Made by a program: the position numbers and the translations under genes
Shown here: one piece after another, positions 1 to 7,839 of the stretch
Numbering within the stretch: the first letter of the stretch is position 1
Layout: each line of letters begins with the position of its first letter
Assembly: GCF_036227205.1 (NCBI RefSeq)
Contig: NZ_CP109442.1
Location: forward strand, 6,634,001 to 6,698,000
Length of the DNA stretch: 64,000 bases
Reading direction: 5' to 3'
Source: Amycolatopsis sp. NBC_01480
GTDB taxonomy: Bacteria; Actinomycetota; Actinomycetes; Mycobacteriales; Pseudonocardiaceae
The notes under the pieces: model-generated
Database searches by the model: none
What the model saw: the letters and a program-made list of their open reading frames with translations, nothing else
Told to the model about the DNA's origin: nothing

Positions 1-1
1 T

Positions 2-511
2 TTCGCGGCCGACGGCGTGGACCTGCCCATGCGTGAGGTCGCCGGGCGCGCGGGCCTGGCCGTCGCGACGCTGTACCGGCACTTTCCGACGCGCACCGAC
101 CTGATCGGCGCGGCCCTCGCCGAGCACGTCGCGGCCTGCCGGGAAGGCATGCGGACCGCTGAGTCGGAGCCGGACGCATGGCTCGCGCTGAGCGGCGCCA
201 TCCGCTGGTTCGCCGAGCACCAGATCCGTGCCCCTGGCCTCAATGCGGCGCTGTTCGGTCCACACGCGACTGGTTTCCGTGACGACCGCCTGGCCCAGTC
301 GGCGGCACTGGAGCGGCTCGTCGCCCGTGCGCAACGGGACCAGGTTTTACGGCCGGGCGTCTCGGCCGTCGACGTCCGCGTCGCGCTCCTGGCCATCTCG
401 TCGCTGCGCCCGGCCCAGGCCTCCGCCACCCGGCAGGTGCTCGACCTGCTGCTGGCGGGGCTGCGCGGGCCCGGCGTCGGCGGAATGCCCGGTCCGGCAC
501 GCTATAACTGA
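2..511 (+). CDS. TetR-family transcriptional regulator, 5' truncated by window edge
   Basis: The frame is open from the first bases and ends at TGA 509-511, so the start lies left of the window. The visible part begins inside a TetR-type helix-turn-helix: residues read DLPMREVAGRAGLAVATLYR followed by HFPTRTDL, the usual recognition helix and YxHFP segment. The remaining ~130 residues form the helical ligand-binding and dimerisation domain, which gives no clue to the ligand. The next gene starts 5 bp downstream in the same direction, so this regulator may head a small operon with the membrane proteins that follow. Family call is firm; targets are unknown. Confidence 0.85.
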   Translation, partial: FAADGVDLPMREVAGRAGLAVATLYRHFPTRTDLIGAALAEHVAACREGMRTAESEPDAWLALSGAIRWFAEHQIRAPGLNAALFGPHATGFRDDRLAQSAALERLVARAQRDQVLRPGVSAVDVRVALLAISSLRPAQASATRQVLDLLLAGLRGPGVGGMPGPARYN

Positions 512-515
512 ATCC

Positions 516-932
516 ATGACAGAGAGCGAAGACCCGGCCGGCAGACCCGGACGCGGGCTGGCCGTGGCGGCGGTGTCGGTGGCGGTGGTCAGCCTGGTGC
601 TGGCGGTGTCGACGTGGGCGGCCTGGCTGCTCGTGCGGCCGCGGGTGCTGTCCCAGCCCGGAAACGCGTTCCTCGGGCAGGCCCTGCTGTTCGTGCTCGG
701 CGCGCTGTGGTTCGTGGCGCTGCTCGCGGGCGCGCTGGCGATCGTCTTCGGGATCACCGGCGGCGCGCGCCGGCCGGACGGTGACCTGGCGCGGGCCGGT
801 GCGCTGACCGGGCTGCTGACCTGTCTCGTCGCGCTCGCCGGGGCGGTCACCTTCGCGCTCAGTCCAACGTGGACGCCCGTGGTGGAGGTCCAGAACACCC
901 CCGGCGTCTACAACGACTACTTCGGGAAGTAA
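516..932 (+). CDS. small integral membrane protein of unknown function
   Basis: 138 residues from ATG 516, five bases after the preceding TetR stop. An acidic/polar N-terminus (MTESEDPAGRPGRG) is followed by three hydrophobic segments, roughly residues 15-38, 50-75 and 88-110, and a short polar tail ending VYNDYFGK. This fits the small DUF4190-like membrane proteins common in actinomycetes, but I cannot assign a family with certainty. The stop codon abuts the ATG of the YnfA-like gene (932/933), so the two are probably co-transcribed. No catalytic motif is visible. Confidence 0.7.
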   Translation: MTESEDPAGRPGRGLAVAAVSVAVVSLVLAVSTWAAWLLVRPRVLSQPGNAFLGQALLFVLGALWFVALLAGALAIVFGITGGARRPDGDLARAGALTGLLTCLVALAGAVTFALSPTWTPVVEVQNTPGVYNDYFGK

Positions 933-1268
933 ATGACCGTCCTTCGCTCCATCCTGCTCTTCCTCGCCGCCGCGGTGCTGGAGATCGGCGGCGCCTGGCT
1001 GATCTGGCAGGGCGTGCGCGAACATCGTGGCTGGGCCTGGATCGGCGGCGGCATCGTGGCGCTCGGGCTCTACGGATTCGTGGCCACCCTCCAGCCGGAC
1101 GCCCATTTCGGCCGCATCCTCGCCGCGTACGGCGGGATCTTCGTGGCCGGCTCCCTCGCCTGGGGCATGGTCGCCGACGGCTACCGTCCCGACCGCTTCG
1201 ACGTGATCGGCGCACTGCTCTGCCTCGCGGGCGTCGCGGTGATCATGTACGCCCCGCGAACCGGGTAA
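933..1268 (+). CDS. YnfA/UPF0060 family membrane protein
   Basis: 111 residues, the normal length for YnfA. Four transmembrane helices cover nearly the whole chain. Family landmarks are visible: an early [11 protein letters not shown] segment, the YGFVATLQP turn (family form YGxxxTLQP), the [11 protein letters not shown] helix and a C-terminal [19 protein letters not shown] helix. YnfA proteins have a small-multidrug-resistance-like fold; transport activity is reported for some enterobacterial members but the substrate here is unknown. Start ATG 933 directly follows the previous stop. Confidence 0.85.
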   Translation: MTVLRSILLFLAAAVLEIGGAWLIWQGVREHRGWAWIGGGIVALGLYGFVATLQPDAHFGRILAAYGGIFVAGSLAWGMVADGYRPDRFDVIGALLCLAGVAVIMYAPRTG

Positions 1269-1297
1269 CGTTCGCGGAACGGGCACGATAAAGGGGC

Positions 1298-2086
1298 GTG
1301 ATCGAACCGGATTTCCCCGCTCCGCCGCCCGCAGCTCCCGCGAAACGGCGGTTTTCGCCGCTGCTGGCCCTCTTCCTGGTGGTGCTCGTCGCCGGGGCGT
1401 TGCTCGCCGGGTTCGGCCTGGTGCAGGTGCTGAGCTATCGGACGATCGCCGTGCCGGGCGGCTCGATGGGGCCGACCGTGCCGGCCGGAACCTCGGTGGT
1501 CTACCGGCTGCGCGAGGGCGAGGAAATCCGCCGGGGCGACCTGGTCGTCTTCGAGGCTGATCAGTTCACCGGCCGCCCGGGCGTCCGGCTCGTCAAGCGG
1601 GTCATCGCGGTCGGTGGCGACACGGTGGAGTGCTGTGACGCGCAGCAGCGGATCGAAGAGAACGGCAAGCCGGTCGCCGAGCCGTATCTCGACCCGGCCG
1701 TGCCGCCGGAGCGCGGGGCCTTGCGGTTCAAGGCGACCGTCCCGGCCGGGTCGGTCTTCGTCGCGGGGGACACCCGGGACAACTCCAACGATTCCCGGAT
1801 GTACACGGATCAGTTCGGCGGCGGCGCCGTCCCGCTGTCCAAGGTGGACGGTGTGATCGTGGCCAAGGGCAGCCTGTTCTGGTCCGAGACCTTGAAACCC
1901 ACCACGGCGTTCACCGACGCCGGGCTGCCCGGTGCGGCCACTGAGGACAGTGGACCGGTGACCGCCCGGCTCACTTTCGCCGGGGGAGTGCTGCTGTTCC
2001 TGATCGGGTTCGCCGGCGCGACCGTGACCGCGGCCCGCTCCGCCAGGAAACGGCGCATCGCCGCCACCGCCCCGCCGGCGTACTGA
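1298..2086 (+). CDS. lepB: signal peptidase I
   Basis: 262 residues from GTG 1298. An N-terminal proline-rich cytosolic segment precedes a transmembrane helix (about 21-45), then the S26 catalytic domain: nucleophile Ser56 in GGSMGPT, general base Lys100 in RLVKRVIAVGGD, and box E GDTRDNSNDSR at 158-167. A second hydrophobic helix lies near the C-terminus (about 226-246), as in several actinobacterial signal peptidases with two membrane anchors. It removes signal peptides from Sec/Tat substrates at the outer face of the membrane; the snapalysin-like and subtilase-like proteins nearby are plausible clients, as any exported protein would be. Confidence 0.92.
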   Translation: MIEPDFPAPPPAAPAKRRFSPLLALFLVVLVAGALLAGFGLVQVLSYRTIAVPGGSMGPTVPAGTSVVYRLREGEEIRRGDLVVFEADQFTGRPGVRLVKRVIAVGGDTVECCDAQQRIEENGKPVAEPYLDPAVPPERGALRFKATVPAGSVFVAGDTRDNSNDSRMYTDQFGGGAVPLSKVDGVIVAKGSLFWSETLKPTTAFTDAGLPGAATEDSGPVTARLTFAGGVLLFLIGFAGATVTAARSARKRRIAATAPPAY

Positions 2087-2297
2087 GCCCGAACATCGCG
2101 GCACACAACGCCCGGACGGCCCCGATCCGGACATCGGGCGCACCGCCCGCCGGGAAATCCTTCGCCGGCCACGTACCGTGCCCGGTCTCCTACTTTCGGA
2201 CGTGGCCGCGCATTCGGTGAACTCCTAACGTGTTCCTGCGAACCGCGGTTGCCGTTTCCCGGCAGCCGAATGGGATTTCCCCGGCGAAGGAGACACG

Positions 2298-2843
2298 ATG
2301 AAGGTACGCGGGTTCGGGCGGGTCGCGGCGCTGGCTCTCGCCGTCGCGGCGCCGCTGGGCATCGGCCTGGTCACGGCGCCCGGCGCGTCGGCCGCTCAGA
2401 CGACCACGGTGTACTACGACTCCACTGGCGCGCCCGACTACCTGGCGCAGATCGACCAGGGCGCGGCGAACTGGAACGCCGCCGTCGACGACGTCAAGCT
2501 GGTCAAGGGCGACGGCAACGGGACCGTGGTGTTCCACGAGACCAACAGCGGCGGCTCGTACACCAACACCGACGGGCACGGCAACGGCGACATCTACCTC
2601 GACACCAGCCAGGTCGCCGAGGGCTTCGACCCGACCCGGATCGCCGCGCACGAGCTGGGCCACAACCTCGGGCTGCCGGACGACTACACCGGGCCCTGCA
2701 CCGAGCTGATGTCCGGGCACGGGCCGGGCACCTCCTGCAAGAACGCGAAGCCGAGCGCCGAGGAGGCTTCGAAGGTGGAGTCGTTGTGGGCCAACGGGTT
2801 CGCCACGATGGGCACCCGGATCCGGGTCACCTCGGTCTACTGA
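2298..2843 (+). CDS. secreted snapalysin-type (M7) zinc metalloprotease
   Basis: 181 residues, preceded by a strong ribosome site (GAAGGAGA) seven bases before ATG 2298. A signal peptide is clear: KVRGFGR, a hydrophobic stretch, and an Ala-rich cleavage region near GASA (residue ~33). The mature part contains the aspzincin-like M7 motif HELGHNLGLPDD (about 121-132), whose two His and the following Asp are the zinc ligands of snapalysin, the small neutral protease of Streptomyces. Length fits: snapalysin has no extra C-terminal domain. A palindrome follows the stop. It probably acts outside the cell on protein substrates. Confidence 0.9.
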   Translation: MKVRGFGRVAALALAVAAPLGIGLVTAPGASAAQTTTVYYDSTGAPDYLAQIDQGAANWNAAVDDVKLVKGDGNGTVVFHETNSGGSYTNTDGHGNGDIYLDTSQVAEGFDPTRIAAHELGHNLGLPDDYTGPCTELMSGHGPGTSCKNAKPSAEEASKVESLWANGFATMGTRIRVTSVY

Positions 2844-2907
2844 TCTCCTTACCGCAGGCCGCCCGGCAACGCCGGTCTCACGCGTCCCACCGGGCCAGGG
2901 TTGATCC

Positions 2908-2958
2908 GCCCCAATGTGGCGTTGGTTGCGTTGAGCGCACCCAACGCCACATTGGGGC
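2908..2958. repeat. intergenic palindrome, family D (GCCCCAATGTGGCGTTGG)
   Basis: Left arm 2908-2925 and right arm 2941-2958 are perfect 18-base inverted copies; inside them 2927-2930 (TGCG) also pairs with 2936-2939 (CGCA), leaving loop TTGAG. It lies between convergent genes (protease and EAL-CBS-GGDEF protein), so it may act as a bidirectional terminator, although no T-run follows. Half-copies of the arm (GGCCCAATGTG) occur at 13448-13458 and 13532-13542 before the small HTH gene. Confidence 0.75.
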
Positions 2959-2997
2959 GCAACCCAGGCGGGATTCGGGCCTACGAAACGGAATTGG

Positions 2998-4677
2998 TCA
3001 CGCCGAGCGGCTGACGGCCACGTCGCGGCCGACCCCGCGCAGCACCTCAACCCGGTCCGTGCCCGGGCGGCTCAGCACCCAGCTCGAGCCGGAGACCGCC
3101 TTCGCCCGCTTCTTCAGCGGCGCGAGCAGACGCGAGGCTTCGCGGTACGAGCCGAGGGAACCGCTGCCGCATACCAGCGTCGCCAGGGAGACCGTGACCG
3201 GCAGGCCCTCGGCGGACCACTTGGTGTCCAGCAGGGCCGCGGCGACGGTGCCGATCTCGTCGACGTCGCAGACGATCAGGAAGTCGTCGCCGCCGACGTG
3301 GCTCACCCGCATCCGCCGCAGCTGCCCGGCCAGGGTGGACAGCGTCGAGCCGAGTTCGCGGATCAGGTCGTCGCCCGCGGCGAACCCGGCGTTGTCGTTG
3401 ACCGATTTGAACGAGTCGACGTCCAGCCACGCGGCCACGAACGGCTCGCCGACCGCGATGCGGCGTTCGACGTCGCGGGCCACCGTCTCGCTGCCGGGCA
3501 GGCGGGTGAGCGGGCTGAGGGTCACCGCCTCCTCGACCTTCGCCTCGGCGACCCCGCGCACCACCTCGGTCACCAGCACCACGCCGAGGCAGTGGCCGGT
3601 GCTGTCGACCACCACCACGTCGTCGCCGGTGCGGCCCCAGTCCGCGTCGGTGACCAGCTCCAGGAATTCCAGCGCGCTCGCGCCGGCGTCGATGGTGTGC
3701 GGCCGGTCGGCCAGCCGGTGGGCCGGCCGCTTCGCGTGCAGGGCGTGGCCGTACGGACCCGTTACCGCCACGAGGAAACGCGTCCGGTCCACTGACCACT
3801 GTGGACGATCGTCGGCATCGACGCCGACCACCCCGCTCGGCGCGTCGGCCGCCGCCAGCACCTCGCGGACGTCGTCGCAAGTCGCGTCTTCGGGCAGCGT
3901 GGTGGCCGGGCGGAGGAAGTCGCCGACCCGCGGCGCTTGCGGTGACGCCGGGGTGCGGCGGTTGTCGGGGAGGACGGCGCCCGCGGCGGGCGCGGACCGG
4001 TGCGCGGCGGGCGGGGCCAGCAGGTTGCCCTGCGCGATCCGCACGCCGAGGCTCTGCACGGCGTCCAGCTGCGGCCCGGTCTCGATGCCGGTGGCGACGA
4101 GCCGGATGCCGGTGCGGGTGGTGTAGTGCAGCAGCGATTCGACGACGGCGACCGACGCCGGCTCCTCCGGCAGGCCGCGCAGCACGCTGCGGTCGAGCTT
4201 GACCAGGTCCACCGGCGCCCGCACGAGCAGCGCGAGCGGCAGGTCGCCCCGGCCGAGGCCGTCGAGGGCCAGCCGGAAGCCCAGCTCGGTCAGCGCGCGC
4301 ATGGCGCCCACCAGCTGGTCGGCGGGCAGGTGCGAGAACGGCGGCCCGACCTCGAGGACCACGTCGCGGGTCCGGCGCCCGGCCGCGCCCAGCTCGGCGA
4401 TCAGCTCGTCGAACGCGCCCGGGCCGGCGGCCAGCGTGCGGGCGGAGAGGTTCAGGTGCAGTGGCAGCGCACTGGGCCTTGCGGCCTCCTGGCGCACGGC
4501 GGTGGCCGCGAGGCCCAGGTCCACCTCGGCGAGCCGGCCGGCGCGGCGCGCTTCGGCGAGCAGCTCGTGGGCGGTGCCCTTACCCGGCCTGGCCAGCGCT
4601 TCGTACGCCACGACGCCACCGGTGTGGAGGCTGTACATCGGCTGGAAGGCGAAGCTGACCGCACGGGGCGTAGTCAC
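2998..4677 (-). CDS. EAL-CBS-GGDEF protein, EAL site degenerate
   Basis: 559 residues from GTG 4677. An N-terminal EAL domain (about 8-225) keeps E26-A-L, N76, E109, D139, K160 and Q216, but the second Asp of the DDFG motif is Gly140 and the first Glu of the EGVE motif is Thr196, so phosphodiesterase activity is doubtful. A CBS-like central region (about 250-375) follows, then a GGDEF domain with a good DVDSFKSVND motif at 419-428 and GGDDF at 462-466 in place of GGDEF (conservative). The protein has no membrane segment. It is probably a cytoplasmic c-di-GMP sensor or weak diguanylate cyclase. The gene stands alone between convergent and co-directional neighbours. Confidence 0.85.
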   Translation of the reverse strand: MTTPRAVSFAFQPMYSLHTGGVVAYEALARPGKGTAHELLAEARRAGRLAEVDLGLAATAVRQEAARPSALPLHLNLSARTLAAGPGAFDELIAELGAAGRRTRDVVLEVGPPFSHLPADQLVGAMRALTELGFRLALDGLGRGDLPLALLVRAPVDLVKLDRSVLRGLPEEPASVAVVESLLHYTTRTGIRLVATGIETGPQLDAVQSLGVRIAQGNLLAPPAAHRSAPAAGAVLPDNRRTPASPQAPRVGDFLRPATTLPEDATCDDVREVLAAADAPSGVVGVDADDRPQWSVDRTRFLVAVTGPYGHALHAKRPAHRLADRPHTIDAGASALEFLELVTDADWGRTGDDVVVVDSTGHCLGVVLVTEVVRGVAEAKVEEAVTLSPLTRLPGSETVARDVERRIAVGEPFVAAWLDVDSFKSVNDNAGFAAGDDLIRELGSTLSTLAGQLRRMRVSHVGGDDFLIVCDVDEIGTVAAALLDTKWSAEGLPVTVSLATLVCGSGSLGSYREASRLLAPLKKRAKAVSGSSWVLSRPGTDRVEVLRGVGRDVAVSRSA

Positions 4678-4787
4678 CGTTCGATGGTCGCAGCGGCCCG
4701 CGAAGCAGGAAACCGTTGTCGACAGATGTTCACCGCCCGGGAACCAGGGTTACCTGGAACGGAGTAATCGGCTGTCGCGGGCCGTGG

Positions 4788-5945
4788 TCAACTGTGTGCT
4801 TTTCGTACCGGGGGTAGACCGGCCAGCCGGGCCCGCAACCCCGGCGGTGCGGCGCGGAACAGCCGAGCCATCGCCGCGGCCGTGCCGGGCAGGTCGTCTC
4901 GGCCCGAGGTGAAGGCGCGCTGGGCCGCGGGTGGGAGCGTGAAGAACAGGTCGAAGAACCGCGCCGGCTCGCCCGGCGGCATCCCGCGCAACGCGTGCAA
5001 GCCGTGGCGTCGCAAGGAGTGGACGGCGCGGGCTTCGGGGGTCCACAACGTCCGTTTCGCCGCGCGCGCCGCGGCCGGGGGGCCGGCTTCAAAGGCGCCG
5101 GCGATCGCGGCGGCGACGGCCGGGGCCAGCCGCAGCGACGTCGCCAGGCTGTATCCGGTGGCCGGGTGGACCAGGCCCGCCGCGACGCCGAACGGGACCA
5201 CCGCGCCCCGGCCGGGCAGCGGCACGTCGAGCACGATCCGGACCCGCTCTTCCACGAAACGGCCGCGCACGCCCGCGGCGGCCAGCCGGGTCCGCAGCCG
5301 CCGGGCCAGGTCGTCGACCGGCAGGCCCGGCCGGCTCGCGAGCGAGGTCTCCTCGACCAGCACCGAGCCGTCGCCCAGCGGCAGCTGGTAGCGGAAACTC
5401 GGGCCGTCGCCGCGCCAGTCCATGAACACCGCGGTGTCCGCCGCGCCGGGGCCCAGCCGCTCGGCGTCGGCGGCGGGCAGCACGAGGCCGTACGCCGTCT
5501 GCTCCGCGCGAGCGCCGCGAGGACGGCCGCCGGAGAGGACGCGGCTCGCGCCGGAGGCGTCGACGACCACGGCGGCGGCGAGCCGGCGATTGTCGGCCAA
5601 CACCACCGTCGCCCCGTGCCGGCCGGGCTCGACGGCGGCCGCCTGCCCGGTGACGACGCGGACGCGTTCGCCGGTCAGCCAGGATCGCAGGCCCTCGTTG
5701 TCGAGCACCAGGTAACCGCGGTCGAGCCGGTGCTCCCGCGTGCCGAACGCGACGGTGGCCGGCGGCGCCGCCGCGATCACTTCGGCAGGCAGCCCGGGCA
5801 GCTCGTCCGACCAGACCCCGTAGGTGTTGCGCCACGGGCGGTGCGGCGCCGGGTCGACGACGGTCGTCGCCAGCCCGCGCCGGGCGCAGGCCCGGGCCAG
5901 CGCCCACCCGGCGGGCCCGCCGCCCGCGATCAGCACGTCCGCCAC
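4788..5945 (-). CDS. crtY: CrtY-type lycopene beta-cyclase
   Basis: 385 residues, ATG 5945. N-terminal FAD/NAD-binding motif IAGGGPAG at 6-13, then the lycopene-cyclase signature PWRNTYGVW at 37-45, MDWR in the middle and a HPATGYS segment that matches the RxHPATGY motif of CrtY/CrtL cyclases. Length is normal. The enzyme would close the ends of lycopene into beta-ionone rings at the membrane. No other carotenoid gene (crtE, crtB, crtI) is in this window, so it is either an isolated gene or works with a cluster elsewhere. The adjoining c-di-GMP gene is co-directional, 110 bp downstream. Confidence 0.85.
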   Translation of the reverse strand: MADVLIAGGGPAGWALARACARRGLATTVVDPAPHRPWRNTYGVWSDELPGLPAEVIAAAPPATVAFGTREHRLDRGYLVLDNEGLRSWLTGERVRVVTGQAAAVEPGRHGATVVLADNRRLAAAVVVDASGASRVLSGGRPRGARAEQTAYGLVLPAADAERLGPGAADTAVFMDWRGDGPSFRYQLPLGDGSVLVEETSLASRPGLPVDDLARRLRTRLAAAGVRGRFVEERVRIVLDVPLPGRGAVVPFGVAAGLVHPATGYSLATSLRLAPAVAAAIAGAFEAGPPAAARAAKRTLWTPEARAVHSLRRHGLHALRGMPPGEPARFFDLFFTLPPAAQRAFTSGRDDLPGTAAAMARLFRAAPPGLRARLAGLPPVRKAHS

Positions 5946-6094
5946 GTCGGAGATCCTGCCGCATCCGGAGAGCCGCGCCGGACACGGTGCCGTCCTTACT
6001 GATCGGCACTGATCCGGCGGCCGCCAGGGCGGAAACGCTTCCGGCGCCCGAGGCGTATCCGCCTGCCCCCGGCCGGATCAGTACGGTGTGGCGC

Positions 6095-7657
6095 ATGGAC
6101 GAGACCGACCCGCGGGCCGCGCGCCGCGACCCGGCGAGCTCGGCCGGCGGGTTCACCGACCTGGCCACGAGCCCGTTCCGCATCGACCGGGACCGGATCA
6201 TCGCGTCGCCGTTCTTCGCCCGGCTGGGCGGGGTGACGCAGGTGGTCAGCGCCGCGGGCGCCGGGCTGCTGCACAACCGGCTCACCCACAGCCTCAAGGT
6301 CGCGCAGGTCGCCCGCGCCATCGCCGAGCGGATCAGCGGCGCCGGCGAATCCGCTGAGCTGGCCGCGAAGCTCGGCGGCTGCGACCCGGACGTGGCCGAG
6401 GCCGCTGCCCTGGCGCACGACCTCGGCCACCCGCCGTTCGGGCACCTCGGCGAGCAGACGCTCGACCGCATCGCCCGGCACCGGTTCGGCCTGGCCGACG
6501 GCTTCGAGGGCAACGCCCAGTCGTTCCGGATCATCACCACCACCGACGTGCGCGGCCCGTCGGCCAGCGGCCTCGACCTGACCACGGCCGTGCGCGCCGC
6601 GGTGCTGAAGTACCCGTGGGCGCGGCTGCACCTGCCGGACCCGCACCCGACAGCGCTGCCGAACCCGCCGCGCGGCGCGGCCGAGCCCGAAGACGCGCCG
6701 GGCACCGGGGCGAGCAAGTTCTCCGCCTACGTGACCGAGCTGGACGACTTCGCCCAGGCGCGCCTGCCGTTCACCGGCCGCATCGAGCCGTGGCAGCAGA
6801 CGGTGGAAGCGTCCGTGATGGACACCGCCGACGACATCGCCTACGCCATCCACGACCTGCAGGACTTCCACCGGATCGGGGTGCTCCAGCACGCCCCGGT
6901 CGCCGCGGAGCTGGGGGAGTGGCTCGAGCACGCGCTCGAACTGGCGGCGCTGGACGACGACCAGCTGTCCGCCGAGATCCGCCGGCCCGGGCGCTCGCTG
7001 GAGCGGATGCGGCGGCGGATGCACCACAAGGACGCCTGGATCGTGGACGACGACGCGTTCGCCCAGGCCGTCGGGCGGGTGCGCCGCGAGCTGGTGGACG
7101 GCCTGCTGGCGGACAGCTTCGACGGCTCGATCGAGGCCGAGCAGGCGACCGCGGCGTTCTCGGCCAACTGGACCTCAAGGCTGGTCGACGGGGTGATCGT
7201 GGCGTCCTCGCCGTCGATCCGCTCCGGGCACGTCTCGCTGCGGCCCGCGCAGTGGCACGAGGTGCAGGTGCTCAAGTTCGTGCACCGCCGGTTCGTGCTG
7301 CTGCGCGCGGACCTCGCGCTGCACCAGCGGGGCCAGGCCGAGCTGGTGACCAACCTGGTCGACGCGTTCGACGCGTGGCTGCAGGACCGTGACGAGGAGT
7401 CCCGCCTGCCGCGGCGCCTGCACGACCTGGTCGAGCTGGCGCACGGGGAGTACAGCCTCGTCGCGCGCACGTCGCCCGAACTGCTGGTCGGCGCGACCGG
7501 CGAACGGGTGCAGGGCGCCGACGCCGTCCGCAACCTCGCGCGCGGGCGCGCGGTGGTCGACTTCGTGGCTTCGCTGACCGACAAACAGGCCGTCTCGGTG
7601 CTCGACGCGCTGTCCGGGCGGGCCGATCAGCCGTGGTCGGACTCGTTTGTCCTCTGA
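6095..7657 (+). CDS. dgt: deoxyguanosinetriphosphate triphosphohydrolase-like protein
   Basis: 520 residues from ATG 6095, chosen because the dGTPase domain begins within 20 residues; in-frame GTG 6086 is an alternative. The HD-domain metal ligands are visible as H65 in NRLTHSLKV, H108-D109 in LAHDLGHPPFGH and the later Asp in MDTADDIAYAIHD. The EGNAQSFRII motif is typical of bacterial dGTPase-like proteins, which in actinomycetes sit in many genomes as a single dNTP triphosphohydrolase (dNTP to deoxynucleoside plus tripolyphosphate). The N-terminal 20 residues are acidic and variable. The gene is divergent from crtY with a 149 bp gap. Confidence 0.88.
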   Translation: MDETDPRAARRDPASSAGGFTDLATSPFRIDRDRIIASPFFARLGGVTQVVSAAGAGLLHNRLTHSLKVAQVARAIAERISGAGESAELAAKLGGCDPDVAEAAALAHDLGHPPFGHLGEQTLDRIARHRFGLADGFEGNAQSFRIITTTDVRGPSASGLDLTTAVRAAVLKYPWARLHLPDPHPTALPNPPRGAAEPEDAPGTGASKFSAYVTELDDFAQARLPFTGRIEPWQQTVEASVMDTADDIAYAIHDLQDFHRIGVLQHAPVAAELGEWLEHALELAALDDDQLSAEIRRPGRSLERMRRRMHHKDAWIVDDDAFAQAVGRVRRELVDGLLADSFDGSIEAEQATAAFSANWTSRLVDGVIVASSPSIRSGHVSLRPAQWHEVQVLKFVHRRFVLLRADLALHQRGQAELVTNLVDAFDAWLQDRDEESRLPRRLHDLVELAHGEYSLVARTSPELLVGATGERVQGADAVRNLARGRAVVDFVASLTDKQAVSVLDALSGRADQPWSDSFVL

Positions 7658-7776
7658 CTGTCCGCCGGCCGCTGCCGAACGGCCTACGACGACCGGGGGG
7701 TAGCGGGTGATTACCTGCCCTATGTCACCCTAACGGCTGATTTTTACCCAGACGCACAGTACTTAGCTAAGGCCAG

Positions 7777-7790
7777 CCGGTGATCACCGG
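7777..7790. promoter_or_regulatory. perfect 14-bp palindrome before the secreted subtilase gene
   Basis: CCGGTGATCACCGG lies 49 bp before the chosen start of the secreted protein, flanked by GGCCAG and CATTGGCC, which extend the symmetry imperfectly. It could be an operator or a 5' UTR hairpin. I do not recognise the cognate regulator. Confidence 0.35.
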
Positions 7791-7839
7791 CATTGGCCAG
7801 CGTGAGTCGGGGCACGCGGTGCGAGATTCGGAGGCGCAC

